64,000 nucleotides of DNA from Stygiobacter electus (GTDB lineage: Bacteria > Bacteroidota > Ignavibacteria > Ignavibacteriales > Melioribacteraceae). Under the pieces are notes generated by a model. That model saw only the letters and a list, made by a program, of their open reading frames with translations, ran no database searches and was not told the DNA's origin. Of this stretch, positions 33,838 to 42,751 are shown piece after piece (within the stretch, counting starts at the first letter, position 1; every line of letters starts with the position of its first letter). The position numbers were made by a program, and so were the translations under genes. The stretch spans positions 44,727 to 108,726 of the forward strand of contig JARGDL010000011.1 of assembly GCA_029210465.1 (NCBI GenBank), written 5' to 3'.

Positions 33838-35232
33838 TTAGGAATGATTTTTAAATTTATTCGGATCTATATCATATTGATTAAACAAACGATAAAGATG
33901 TCTGCGACTTAACGAACAGTCTTCAGCAACTTTTGAAATATTTCCAGAAAATTTCTTTAATGAATCAATTAAATATTTTTTTTCAACTTCTTCTATAGCT
34001 TTTTGTTTTAAATCATAAAGAGTGATTTTGGAAGAAGTATTTACAGATGATTTTTTCGATAATATGTAATCAGGAAGATAATTGCTTGTTATGATATTTT
34101 TATTACAAAGGCTTACTGCACGTTCTATAATATTTTGAAGTTCTCTTACATTTCCAGGCCAATTAAAATTGCATAAAATGTCAAGTGTTTCCTCATCAAC
34201 TCCATCAATGTTTTTTTTATTTTTAAGAGAATATTTTTTCAAGAAAAAATCTATTAGTAATGGAATATCTTCTTTACGCTCACGTAAAGGTGGTATATGA
34301 ATATTTATCACATTTATTCGATAATAAAAGTCTTCACGTATTTGCCCGCATTCAAGAGCATTATTTATATTTTGATTAGTTGCAGAGATAAATCGTGTAT
34401 CAAATTTTATTAAAACGTTTCCACCTATTCTTCTTAATTGTTGTTCTTGAATAGTACGCAATAATTTAATTTGTAAACTCAAGGGCAATTCACAAACTTC
34501 ATCAAGAAAAAAAGTACCACCGTCAGCAAATTCAAGCAAACCAATTTTTCTTTTAAAAGCGCCTGTGAAAGCACCTTTTTCATACCCAAATAATTCTGCT
34601 TCAAATAGATTTTCTGGAAATGCACCACAATTAACTGGAACAAATGGACCCGCTTTCCTTTTACTTCTTGCATGAATACTTCGAGCTATTAATTCTTTTC
34701 CTGTTCCATTTTCTCCTGTGATTAATATGTTTGCATCTGATTGAGAAATATTATCAATCATCTCAAATATTTCAATCATTTTTTCGCTCTTACCCACAAT
34801 ATTTTCAAAAGAATATTTTTCTTCTAACTGTTCAAGAAGGTTATATTTTTCTTTAAAAAACTCTCTTTGACGCAAACCTTTTTCAACAATCATTTTTAAT
34901 ATTGTTGCTTCAAATGGTTTTTTTATAAAATCGAAAGCTCCTGATTTCATAGCGGCCACGGCTCTTTCAATTGTACCATAAGCAGTAAAAATTATAAAAG
35001 GTGTGTAAGGCAAATATTTTTTGCTAATTTCAAGGATTTTCATTCCATCATAGTTTGGCATTAACAAATCGCAAATGATTAAGTCAAATTCTTCTTCCTT
35101 AATAAGAATAACAGCTTTTTCGGGATCTGAAATTGGAACTGAATCAACATTACTTATTGTTGATAATATCATTTCGCAGGCACTTAACATATCTGGTTCA
35201 TCATCAATTATAAGGATTTTTTTGTTACTCAT
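33838..35232 (-). CDS. NtrC-family sigma-54 response regulator
   Basis: This 464-residue regulator has three domains. The receiver (phosphorylation Asp in LIICDLLMPNYDG) is followed by the sigma-54 AAA+ domain with Walker A GENGTGKELIARSIH and the sigma-54-contacting GAFTGA in YEKGAFTGAFKRK. A Fis-type HTH is at the end (SGNISKVAEDCSLSRRHLY). It activates sigma-54 promoters when phosphorylated. The gene overlaps the kinase by 8 bp, so they form one two-component system. The next downstream genes are the Rieske operon, behind a sigma-54-like promoter, making that operon the likely target. Confidence 0.93.
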   Translation of the reverse strand: MSNKKILIIDDEPDMLSACEMILSTISNVDSVPISDPEKAVILIKEEEFDLIICDLLMPNYDGMKILEISKKYLPYTPFIIFTAYGTIERAVAAMKSGAFDFIKKPFEATILKMIVEKGLRQREFFKEKYNLLEQLEEKYSFENIVGKSEKMIEIFEMIDNISQSDANILITGENGTGKELIARSIHARSKRKAGPFVPVNCGAFPENLFEAELFGYEKGAFTGAFKRKIGLLEFADGGTFFLDEVCELPLSLQIKLLRTIQEQQLRRIGGNVLIKFDTRFISATNQNINNALECGQIREDFYYRINVINIHIPPLRERKEDIPLLIDFFLKKYSLKNKKNIDGVDEETLDILCNFNWPGNVRELQNIIERAVSLCNKNIITSNYLPDYILSKKSSVNTSSKITLYDLKQKAIEEVEKKYLIDSLKKFSGNISKVAEDCSLSRRHLYRLFNQYDIDPNKFKNHS

Positions 35233-36976
35233 ATGATGAATCTCCTGGGATCATGATTGAAAATTTTGTCCCTTTACCAAATTGACTTTCAAAGTTAATT
35301 GAACCACCAAGATTTTGAATACAAGTTTTAATAATTGATAATCCTAAACCTGTTCCATTTTTTTCTTTTGTCGTAAAAAAAGCATCAAATATTTTGTCTT
35401 TATACTCATCTTTTATTCCAATTCCGTTATCAATTATATCTATTTTTATAAATCTTGAAACATTAGTGTCATCAAGTTTATTAAAATAATTATGAATTGA
35501 AATAGTTATTTCGCCAGAATAATTAACGGCATCAATTGAATTATTTAATAAATTAATAAATATTTGTTCTAATTGTCTTTTATCTCCATATAGTTTTACT
35601 TCTTTATTTTCAAATATTCTTATCACTTTAATTCTTTTCTCTTTTAATTTGTGATTCAAAAGGAAAATACATTCATCTGCAATCTTTCTAACATCCATTT
35701 CTTCTTGTGTACTTGACATTCTTTTAGAGAAATACAATAGACTACCAACATAATCCGAGATTCTTGTGGTTTGCTTTTTAATAAGTTTTAATTCTTCATT
35801 TATATTAATATTATTTTTAAGAAGATTTATAGAATCCAAATGAGCAGTTATTATACCTAAAGGTGTATTAATTTCATGTGCTACATTATCTACTAATTGA
35901 CCAATAGAAGCAAGCCTTGAAGTATGGTCAAGCTGTTCTTGATATTCATGAATCTTTTTTAAGCTTTTATTGGTCTCTTCAACTTTCATTTTTTGAATAT
36001 TTAAATAGTAAATAATTATCAAAAAAAATATAATAGTAAAGAATATAACTATACCAAGTAAAAAGAATAATTGAAACCTTTTAGTTAATTGCTTAGTTAC
36101 GTCTTCAAGTACAGTTGAGATTGATAAGTACCATTTTAAATTTCCAAATTTAATTGGCATATAAGCATAAATTCTTTTTTGGCTTCCTTTGATCGTACTA
36201 TATTCATCAAAGGCTGGTACTTGTTTTTGTAACATGTTTTGTTGAGCCGAAAATGATATATGGCATTCATAACAATCAGCTTCTTTATCATAGACAGAAT
36301 TAAATAGCATTTCTTCATGTCTAGGATGGTAAATTAATTTTCCTTTGCCGTCAATTATCCAAATAAAATCATTATTTGAAAGACTTAGTTTATGAACAAA
36401 TCTATTTATTATTGAGTTGAAATTAATTTCAAAAGCTAAATACTTCATTTTTTTTGAATAATTTTCTAAAGGATAAATTATCAAAAAATTATTCTTCAGT
36501 TTATTATTACTTTTTGCTGAAAATACATCCGATATTAAAAAGCCATGTTCAGTAACAATTGAATCTACTTTATTATCCAGTATTATGCTGTTAAGATTAT
36601 AGTAAATCTTATTTACAGATTCATATTTAATACTTGGCTTTAGTGTTATTATCATTACATTTGATATATATTTTTTATCACAGGTTGAGAATATTTTTTT
36701 TAAGATTTCATTTTGATGAGAGTTAATCAATTCATTGTGGAATTCTTTTGAAAAAACTTTTAAGTCATTTGTTAAATGCTCAAAGAAAAAATCCACACCT
36801 TGTGCAACAGCATTGACCATTTCAAATTGTTGTAACTGATGATTTCTTTTAGCATCGTCGAGAGTAATTTCATATATTTTTTTTGTTATAAAAATAAACG
36901 TAATTGCAAACAAAACAACAATTACAAGGTAAATCGATTTAAAGTGTTTCTTTATAAATAAAAATTTTGAAGCCAA
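35225..36976 (-). CDS. Membrane histidine kinase with c-type heme motif in its sensor
   Basis: This 583-residue kinase has two membrane helices (~residues 13-32 and ~302-326) enclosing a ~270-residue periplasmic Cache-like sensor. The sensor contains IWIIDGKGKLIYHPRHEEM and then CYECH at residues 235-239, a covalent heme c attachment site with nearby His 217 and 220 as possible axial ligands. The cytoplasmic part holds the phospho-His in NVAHEINTPLG (His 367) and an ATPase domain with DNGIGIKDEYKDKIFD and GTGLGLSI. A TTG start with AGGAT upstream is used. It overlaps the regulator gene. A redox, oxygen or NO signal is inferred. Confidence 0.9.
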   Translation of the reverse strand: MASKFLFIKKHFKSIYLVIVVLFAITFIFITKKIYEITLDDAKRNHQLQQFEMVNAVAQGVDFFFEHLTNDLKVFSKEFHNELINSHQNEILKKIFSTCDKKYISNVMIITLKPSIKYESVNKIYYNLNSIILDNKVDSIVTEHGFLISDVFSAKSNNKLKNNFLIIYPLENYSKKMKYLAFEINFNSIINRFVHKLSLSNNDFIWIIDGKGKLIYHPRHEEMLFNSVYDKEADCYECHISFSAQQNMLQKQVPAFDEYSTIKGSQKRIYAYMPIKFGNLKWYLSISTVLEDVTKQLTKRFQLFFLLGIVIFFTIIFFLIIIYYLNIQKMKVEETNKSLKKIHEYQEQLDHTSRLASIGQLVDNVAHEINTPLGIITAHLDSINLLKNNININEELKLIKKQTTRISDYVGSLLYFSKRMSSTQEEMDVRKIADECIFLLNHKLKEKRIKVIRIFENKEVKLYGDKRQLEQIFINLLNNSIDAVNYSGEITISIHNYFNKLDDTNVSRFIKIDIIDNGIGIKDEYKDKIFDAFFTTKEKNGTGLGLSIIKTCIQNLGGSINFESQFGKGTKFSIMIPGDSSYE

Positions 36977-37115
36977 AATAACTTATCCTAAATAGATGTT
37001 ATAATTTATATATTAATCATAACAAAAAAATCTCATTAAAACATTATATTATGATATAATAGAAACATCAAAATATAATTTAGTTAAAAAATTGATTTGT
37101 GGTAGTTAAATTAAT

Positions 37116-37167
37116 CAATGGCATGGCTTTGCAAGAATTCCTCCCTCTCTGCAAAGCCAAGGCATTG
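37116..37167. repeat. Large imperfect inverted repeat at the edge of the metal region
   Basis: CAATGGCATGGCTTTGCA (37116-37133) and TGCAAAGCCAAGGCATTG (37150-37167) are complementary at 16 of 18 positions with a 16-nt loop. It is visibly more GC-rich than its flanks. It lies where the gene content changes from respiration to metal resistance. It could be a terminator-like hairpin or a recombination site. The stretch from 36977 to 37209 otherwise holds no gene. Confidence 0.6.
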
Positions 37168-37209
37168 CTCAGCTTTACGGAACGAGAAGAACAAATATGA
37201 TTTTTGTGT

Positions 37210-37548
37210 TTACTTTACTTTAAACCCATTCTTTATCAAATTTTCTTTTGCTTTATCCAATGAAACTTCTTTCAGTTTCATGTTGCAAATAGGGCAATTT
37301 TCAGCTTTGTCGGAAATGACATTCCAGTGCATCTGATCTTGGAAAACTTTATCATCGTTATTTTGGTCAATTGCGATTAAGTCGATCTCACCTGTTCGAA
37401 TAATAAAGGAATCGGCAGAGTTTTTTTCCGAATTCATCGCACCGTGATCATGATTATGGTTCATGCCGTGCATCCCTACCATTCCGAACCCCATACAACC
37501 CACTAAAATGAGAGGTAAAATCAGCAAAAGAAAAATTAAATTTTTCAT
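37210..37548 (-). CDS. Small lipoprotein with DxNxDG/CPxCxM metal-binding-like domain
   Basis: This 112-residue protein has a lipoprotein signal (LLILPLILVGC), a Met/His-rich stretch (GMHGMNHNHDHGAMN) and a C-terminal domain. The domain has IDQNNDDKVFQDQMHWNVIS, then CPICNMKLKEVSLDKAKENL and KNGFKVK. This C-terminal domain recurs at 42752, 56918, 60667 and, decayed, at 40538. The CPxCxMxL ending resembles heavy-metal-binding (HMBD) domains in which the first CPMHP box is replaced by QMHW. AGGAG precedes the ATG at 37548; a longer frame upstream has none. A periplasmic copper chaperone is the likely role, by inference. Confidence 0.8.
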   Translation of the reverse strand: MKNLIFLLLILPLILVGCMGFGMVGMHGMNHNHDHGAMNSEKNSADSFIIRTGEIDLIAIDQNNDDKVFQDQMHWNVISDKAENCPICNMKLKEVSLDKAKENLIKNGFKVK

Positions 37549-37636
37549 GTTAACTCCTTTGTTATATGATTTATTATTCTGCAATACAGCAATGGTAATG
37601 TTTGAAAAATATTTAGTATAAACTATCAACCAGCTA

Positions 37637-38590
37637 TTATAGAAATATTATCTTGAAAGTAGTTCCGTTCCCTTTTAAAGAGCTGACTTCAATCTTGCAA
37701 TTATTTATTTTACAATATTCTTTTACGAGTGCAAGTCCTAATCCATTTCCCTCAAACTTTCTTGTATAGCCCTGATCTTCCTGAGTAAAGGGGAGAAATA
37801 GCTTGGGAAGAAAATCCTTGGAAATTCCAATACCAGTATCGGAAATAGAAAAAAATATTTTTTGCTGATCATCCTTAGAAAGTGTGATTTCTATATATCC
37901 TTGAAAAGTAAAATTTATAGCGTTTTCAATTAGATGCTGAAATATTTGTTCAATACTAAATTTATCTGCAATAATGGTATAATCAGTTGCCTGAATATTT
38001 AATTTGATTTGTAAGCCCTTGTCTTGAGCGGATTGTTCTAATTCTTTAACCTTTTCAGTCAATATTTCTTTAAGCTCTACATTAGTAAATGTTGGATTAT
38101 AAGCCCCAATTTGAAGTTGCGACATATAAAGTATAGACTCAATTGTTCTGATTAATCTTCGGCTGCCAATTTCTAATTCATCAATATAGATACTTAAATC
38201 AGAACCAACTGGAATATCCAATTCTTCCTTTATCGACTGAGCGCAGTTTACAAGAACATTTATTGGCGTTCTTATCTCGTGCGACATTTGTGCTAAGAAC
38301 TCTGTTTTTAACCTATCTGATAATTCGGATTTTTCCAAGGCTACTTGCAAATCAGCTTGCGATTTTTTTCTTTCTTTTATTTCCGAAGTCAATGGTCGGA
38401 GGAAGAAATAGTATAGAATTGGAAATACAATTCCAGTCATTAAAAGAGAATCGAGGAAGATTCCCAAATAATTTGATCCATCAACAAAATAGATATGTCT
38501 GGTTGAAAGTAAAAAGTGTGTTGTAAAAATTGTTACAAGAATTATAAAAAAGTAACTTGCAACCAGATTTTTTCTAATAACATTATACAT
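37637..38590 (-). CDS. Membrane sensor histidine kinase
   Basis: This 317-residue kinase has two membrane helices (~residues 12-30 and ~43-65) with almost no periplasmic domain. A coiled-coil (KERKKSQADLQVALEKSEL) leads to a HisKA domain with FLAQMSHEIRTPINVLVN and a HATPase with DTGIGISKDFLPKLFLPF and EGNGLGLALVKEY. It resembles the core of hybrid kinases but carries no receiver. No response regulator is adjacent, so its partner is encoded elsewhere. It lies between two metal-related genes and may sense membrane metal stress, but that is only contextual. Confidence 0.87.
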   Translation of the reverse strand: MYNVIRKNLVASYFFIILVTIFTTHFLLSTRHIYFVDGSNYLGIFLDSLLMTGIVFPILYYFFLRPLTSEIKERKKSQADLQVALEKSELSDRLKTEFLAQMSHEIRTPINVLVNCAQSIKEELDIPVGSDLSIYIDELEIGSRRLIRTIESILYMSQLQIGAYNPTFTNVELKEILTEKVKELEQSAQDKGLQIKLNIQATDYTIIADKFSIEQIFQHLIENAINFTFQGYIEITLSKDDQQKIFFSISDTGIGISKDFLPKLFLPFTQEDQGYTRKFEGNGLGLALVKEYCKINNCKIEVSSLKGNGTTFKIIFL

Positions 38591-38607
38591 AGACTTCTCG
38601 CTTTATT

Positions 38608-39207
38608 TTAATGTGCCAACACTCCGCCAAGAAATCCGGTTATAATAATTCCAACTACTACTACCAAACCTATTACCCATGAATATTTTTTTGTCCTCTC
38701 AATAAATAACGCAACAAACCATATTAAAATCAAAATTGTAGAAATTATTCCAGATAGGCGATGCGTATTGGCTAGCCATTCTTTTGGTTCTCCTATAAAA
38801 GGTGTTAACTGAAAATTGCCGGTGAAGTAAGCTGAGACGGCTGATGCGAGAGAAATTCCCAAAAGTATTTTTACGGATTGAGCAACACAAGGACTTTGCT
38901 TTTTGATATTAAGAAGCGAAAACAAAAAGGCAGCCAGCGTTAGTGCAATAGGGAAATGAACGATTTTATTATGTAGATGCGCAAACATTTCCTCGGCAGG
39001 TTTTAAAACAAATTCTTTTTCTTTTATTTCAATTTCATTGCTTGTTTTCATTGTTGAATTTTTCGAATGACCATTTACGGCAATCGTATCTTTTCCAACA
39101 ATTGTTATAGTGTCTTGTTTAACAAGTTTTTTTTCATGTTTGCCTTCGTGAGCAATAATTGCAAGCTGACTTAAACTGATCAGTATTAAAAACAATACTT
39201 TTTTCAT
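38608..39207 (-). CDS. DUF2231-like membrane protein with exported N-terminus
   Basis: This 199-residue protein has a signal peptide (KVLFLILISLSQLAIIAHEG), a ~50-residue Lys/Thr-rich periplasmic segment and four membrane helices. These start at LHNKIVHFPIALTLAAFLFSL; the HFPIAL motif is typical of DUF2231, found in copper and heavy-metal gene clusters. The final helix is VIGLVVVVGIIITGFLGGVL. The ATG at 39207 is chosen because AGGAA lies 8 bp upstream; the frame opens 5 codons earlier. It follows the outer-membrane protein gene by 15 bp and likely shares its operon. Confidence 0.82.
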   Translation of the reverse strand: MKKVLFLILISLSQLAIIAHEGKHEKKLVKQDTITIVGKDTIAVNGHSKNSTMKTSNEIEIKEKEFVLKPAEEMFAHLHNKIVHFPIALTLAAFLFSLLNIKKQSPCVAQSVKILLGISLASAVSAYFTGNFQLTPFIGEPKEWLANTHRLSGIISTILILIWFVALFIERTKKYSWVIGLVVVVGIIITGFLGGVLAH

Positions 39208-39222
39208 AATTATTCCTTTCAT

Positions 39223-40026
39223 TTATATCTTAATTCTTACACCTCCGGAAAGTGTAAAATCCGGTGATGTATTTCCAAATCCCTTGGAAGAGATTAAAGT
39301 TAGAATAATAGTTTCACTTGCTCTGTAATTCATTCCCAGAGACAATTGTTTCGGAGCGTCATATTCTTCAATAATTTTTGTATATCCTGTATAATAGAGG
39401 AGCAGAGAATACTCGCCATAATTGAAAAATTTTCCCAAACCGATTCCGTAAGTAAAGGGATTTTTATAAATGACACTGTCTGGATCTCCAATATTTAAAT
39501 ATCCTAAATCAACAAAGCCGACAAAACTTTCCAAAGACTTTCGCAAAGTAATAGAACCTCCAAAATCATATTTACCCGTTCCAATATTCATACTTGTAAC
39601 AGCAGTTGGTACTTTAACTTGAGTATTTACAAACAAATCAATTCCGCTTTCATAATCCGAGATGATTTTATAATCCAGGTAACTGTACAAATCACCAATA
39701 CCAATATTTAATCCATTATTCATTGCAGTTGCTTTCGTTCCACTATTATCGGATTGGAACATCATTCCACCAGTTTGACTTGTACTGCCATTACCACTCA
39801 TGATCAAAGGAAGTGATACCGTAATTCCAATATTTCCGTTTTGATATCTCAAATTGCTATAAATTGAGAACAGGTTATTATACGAATCAAAGACATATTT
39901 TCCACCGTTAACCTGAACACTGGATGTAAAATACCAGCCATCTTGAGCTGTAATTTTGAAATTCGTTAATAACAATAAGAAAAGGAAGCAGGCTAATGCC
40001 CGCTTCCTAGATTTAATTATCATCAT
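39223..40026 (-). CDS. Outer-membrane beta-barrel protein (transporter-like)
   Basis: This 267-residue protein has a signal peptide (residues ~1-27, ending ITAQ) and alternating beta strands to the end, finishing DFTLSGGVRIKI. This is the pattern of DUF3187/phenol-degradation-like outer-membrane proteins. Strands such as GEYSLLLYYTGYTKIIEEY recur in the decayed copy at 53039-53275. It overlaps the Met-rich protein gene by 4 bp. It may move or bind copper at the outer membrane, since it lies in the metal region, but no substrate motif is visible. Confidence 0.75.
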   Translation of the reverse strand: MMIIKSRKRALACFLFLLLLTNFKITAQDGWYFTSSVQVNGGKYVFDSYNNLFSIYSNLRYQNGNIGITVSLPLIMSGNGSTSQTGGMMFQSDNSGTKATAMNNGLNIGIGDLYSYLDYKIISDYESGIDLFVNTQVKVPTAVTSMNIGTGKYDFGGSITLRKSLESFVGFVDLGYLNIGDPDSVIYKNPFTYGIGLGKFFNYGEYSLLLYYTGYTKIIEEYDAPKQLSLGMNYRASETIILTLISSKGFGNTSPDFTLSGGVRIKI

Positions 40027-40505
40027 TTATCTTTTCTCTCTTGATAATATTTATCAGCATCATTTAACATGTTTTTATATTCTTTCATCATCGTTTTCAT
40101 ATTTTCAATCATGTTGTTCATGTGATCTTTCATGCCGCCACTTTCCATCATTTTTGAATCTGCCATCATTTTATTCATCTGATCGAGAATAGCCTGCATA
40201 TCTTTTCCCATCATATTTATTCCTTGCATCATATTTATCATCCCCTCATTCATCTGCATATTTCCCATATCATGATTTTGCATATGGTCGTTCATCATGT
40301 TGATCATCTGATTGCTTTTGTCCATCATCTGCCCCATTTCCTCCATCATGTTTTGCATCATTGAACTCATATGATTTCCCTGATTTTGCATCATACCTGT
40401 ATTACCGTGATGCTGGTTGTGTTGTGCGAAAATCATTTGGCTAAAAAACATTAATATTGTTGTTAGAAATAAAAATCGACTTGTGATTGATCTTACAGTT
40501 TTCAT
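40023..40505 (-). CDS. Methionine-rich periplasmic protein, helical
   Basis: This 160-residue protein has a signal peptide (LFLTTILMFFSQMIFAQ). The mature chain is roughly one quarter Met, with many MM pairs, NMMxEMGQMM and HQHHGN at the start, and long helical heptads (MKDHMNNMIENMKTMMKEY). Met- and His-rich exported proteins of this kind bind Cu(I)/Ag(I). AGGAG precedes the ATG. It overlaps the outer-membrane gene by 4 bp. It is not alignable to CusF or CopC by eye. Confidence 0.78.
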   Translation of the reverse strand: MKTVRSITSRFLFLTTILMFFSQMIFAQHNQHHGNTGMMQNQGNHMSSMMQNMMEEMGQMMDKSNQMINMMNDHMQNHDMGNMQMNEGMINMMQGINMMGKDMQAILDQMNKMMADSKMMESGGMKDHMNNMIENMKTMMKEYKNMLNDADKYYQERKDK

Positions 40506-40537
40506 TTTTTAACTCCTTTTTTGATAATTAAAATTAT

Positions 40538-40973
40538 TTACTTTAAATTAGTTTTGTCAAATTTTTCTTTGCTCTTCAATACTTAATTCTTTTCATTTCA
40601 TTTTACAAAGTGAACAATTATTAACCTAATCAGAAAACACATTCCAGTCCATTGTGTATTGAAAAACTTTTCCATATTTATTTATCGACAGATTCTAAAT
40701 CAATGATACTTTAGCGAACAATTGATTCAGCTTTCTCAGATTTTTTATTTTTCATTCCTGAGTATTTGTGCTGTTCATGTTGCATATACATTTTTTCAGT
40801 TGAATCACCACATGCGTCATTCATCGTTGTGATATTTTTTTTCATTCCACTACTACAACACGATTTATGTTCTTATGCAAACACGTTCGAAAGACCAAAA
40901 AATGTAATTCCTGCCATCATTAAAGAAACAGCAAGAATTTCTAAGTGTTCTGTTCTATTCATGTTGTATTCAT
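40538..40973 (-). pseudogene. Decayed copy of the DxNxDG/CPxCxM secreted family
   Basis: Translated with frame changes and in-frame stops, the minus strand reads a signal peptide (LEILAVSLMMAGITFFG, then LSNVFA) and a Cys/Met/His-rich linker (EKMYMQHEQHKYSGMKN). The family domain follows: IIDLESVDK, GKVFQYTMDWNVFSD, NNCSLCKMK, and an ending near KEKFDKTNLK. At least four stops and two frame changes interrupt it. An AGGAG site and ATG (40973) remain. Its best visible relatives are the intact genes at 56918 and 42752. It fills the otherwise empty 40506-40999 gap. Confidence 0.8.
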
Positions 40974-40999
40974 ATTATACTCCTTTTTTATTGATTGTT

Positions 41000-42748
41000 T
41001 TATTTAATCAGCACAAATTTCTTTGTTTCTACATAATTATTGGCTGATAGTTGATAAAAATATACTCCCGTATATAAGTTACTTGCATTAAACTCTACTT
41101 CATAAGTCCCTGCATCCTTATATTCATTTATCAAAGTATAAACAGCTTTTCCAAGTATATCGAAAACAGTAAGCTTCACATGAGAATTTGTAGGTAAAGA
41201 AAATTTGATTTTTGTTGTAGGATTAAATGGATTTGGATAATTTTGCTCAAGTGAGAATTTATTTGGAAATATTGATTCATTCTCATTAATCTTAGTAGGA
41301 TTAGTTACTATAAATTGTCCCATCATTCCATCATCTTCATGTGTGAGTAAATGACAATGAAACATGTAAGGAACTGTTGGATTTGAAAAATCTTGAAATT
41401 TTGTAATAAACCTTACAGTTTCCATTGATTCAACTAAAACAACATCTTTTCTTCCACGTTCGTTTAATGGTACTTGTGTGCCATTTCTATCCAATAAATA
41501 AAATTGAACATCATGTATATGAAATGGGTGTGCAATTGGTGTTTGGTTCCTTAGTTCCCAAATTTCAGTGTTATTTAGTGGAATGCTGTAATTGATTTTG
41601 TCAATCTTGAATGGAGTTCCATTGATTACAAAAGGACCAGAAACATTCATCATTCCACTAATAGATGAAAATATTAATATACGTGTGGCATTAACAGAAG
41701 AGATAGAAAATGGCGAGTTAGAAATTAAAACAGAAGGAATAGTTGTAATAGGATTTTGTGTTGGAGCAATAATATCAAATTTTAGTATATTAAAATTAGC
41801 GCCATTTAATTTGTTATTTGAATAATCAGGTAAACTATTTCCCATTCCAACAGAACTTGATCCTATTATTCCAGCTTGTAATTCAGAAGCATAACTCATG
41901 AGATAAATAGATTGCCCTTGCAAAGATGAAAAATCAATTAATATTTCTGCGCGTTCTCCGGGAGCCAAACGTAATCTTGTTCGAGATATTGGTGCATTTA
42001 ACAATCCACCATCACCACCGATTTGATAAAAAGATTTATTACCTGTTAAACCAAAGTTATAAGTTCTTTCTGTTGATCCATTAAGTAAGCGAAGTCGAAC
42101 AATTTGAGCTGGAACTTGCAGATAAGGATTTTTTGTGCCGTTCACTAATATTACAGAATCCAATTCGGATCTAACTATAAATTGTTTAGAGGCATCAAAA
42201 GCCCTTGATTGAATAACGATTGGAAAATCATCAACACCATATTTGCGTGGAAGAATTATCTTAGCTTCTTCTTCATCTCTTACAATTATGAATCCTGCGA
42301 TTCCTTTAGTTACATGTTCTGCAGTTTTTTTATGAAGATGAGGATGATACCAATATGTTGAAGCGTTATCTAATACAGTAAAATGTGGGCTCCAAGTCGA
42401 ACCTGGTAAAATAAATGTGTGTGGTCCACCATCATTTTCTGGGGCGACATGCATTCCATGCCAGTGTATTGTAGTTGTGTCGGATAGTGTATTCTTTACA
42501 TTCAAAGTAACAATATCCCCTTTTCGTAAAATCAATGTTGGACCTAGAATATCTTCATTGACGCCCATTGTATTGGTTGTATATCCTGAGTAAAAATTTC
42601 TACTGCCGTTTTTTATGATTAAATTAAAGTTAGTTCTGCTTAATGTATCAGGTATAGGTAGTTTATTCTGAGATTGTATATTAGCAGAATATAACAGGCA
42701 GAGAGAAATTATATATATAAAAAACTTAATCACAAAGATATTCTCCAA
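41000..42748 (-). CDS. Multicopper oxidase with type IX secretion tail
   Basis: This 582-residue CotA/bilirubin-oxidase-like enzyme has a signal peptide (residues ~4-25). The copper sites are HWHGMH (95-100), WYHPHLH (133-139), HPFHIHD (~410) and HCHLLTHEDDGM (~470), covering the type 1 and the trinuclear centre with a Met type-1 ligand. From ~498 a Por-type sorting domain begins (SLEQNYPNPFNPTTKI), with VFDILGK, AGTYEVEFNASNL and YVETKKFVLIK. This should direct it through T9SS to the cell surface. It probably oxidises Cu(I) or organics. It lies 3 bp downstream of the gene at 42752. Confidence 0.93.
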   Translation of the reverse strand: MENIFVIKFFIYIISLCLLYSANIQSQNKLPIPDTLSRTNFNLIIKNGSRNFYSGYTTNTMGVNEDILGPTLILRKGDIVTLNVKNTLSDTTTIHWHGMHVAPENDGGPHTFILPGSTWSPHFTVLDNASTYWYHPHLHKKTAEHVTKGIAGFIIVRDEEEAKIILPRKYGVDDFPIVIQSRAFDASKQFIVRSELDSVILVNGTKNPYLQVPAQIVRLRLLNGSTERTYNFGLTGNKSFYQIGGDGGLLNAPISRTRLRLAPGERAEILIDFSSLQGQSIYLMSYASELQAGIIGSSSVGMGNSLPDYSNNKLNGANFNILKFDIIAPTQNPITTIPSVLISNSPFSISSVNATRILIFSSISGMMNVSGPFVINGTPFKIDKINYSIPLNNTEIWELRNQTPIAHPFHIHDVQFYLLDRNGTQVPLNERGRKDVVLVESMETVRFITKFQDFSNPTVPYMFHCHLLTHEDDGMMGQFIVTNPTKINENESIFPNKFSLEQNYPNPFNPTTKIKFSLPTNSHVKLTVFDILGKAVYTLINEYKDAGTYEVEFNASNLYTGVYFYQLSANNYVETKKFVLIK

Positions 42749-42751
42749 TAA

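Noticed and set aside
37119..37134. TGGCAT...TTTGCA as a sigma-54 site
   Set aside because: Spacing between GG and GC is one base short and the motif is explained by the inverted repeat.
38609..38617. GTGCCA on the plus strand as a sigma-54 -24 box
   Set aside because: Lies inside the end of the DUF2231 gene and has no GC at the -12 position.
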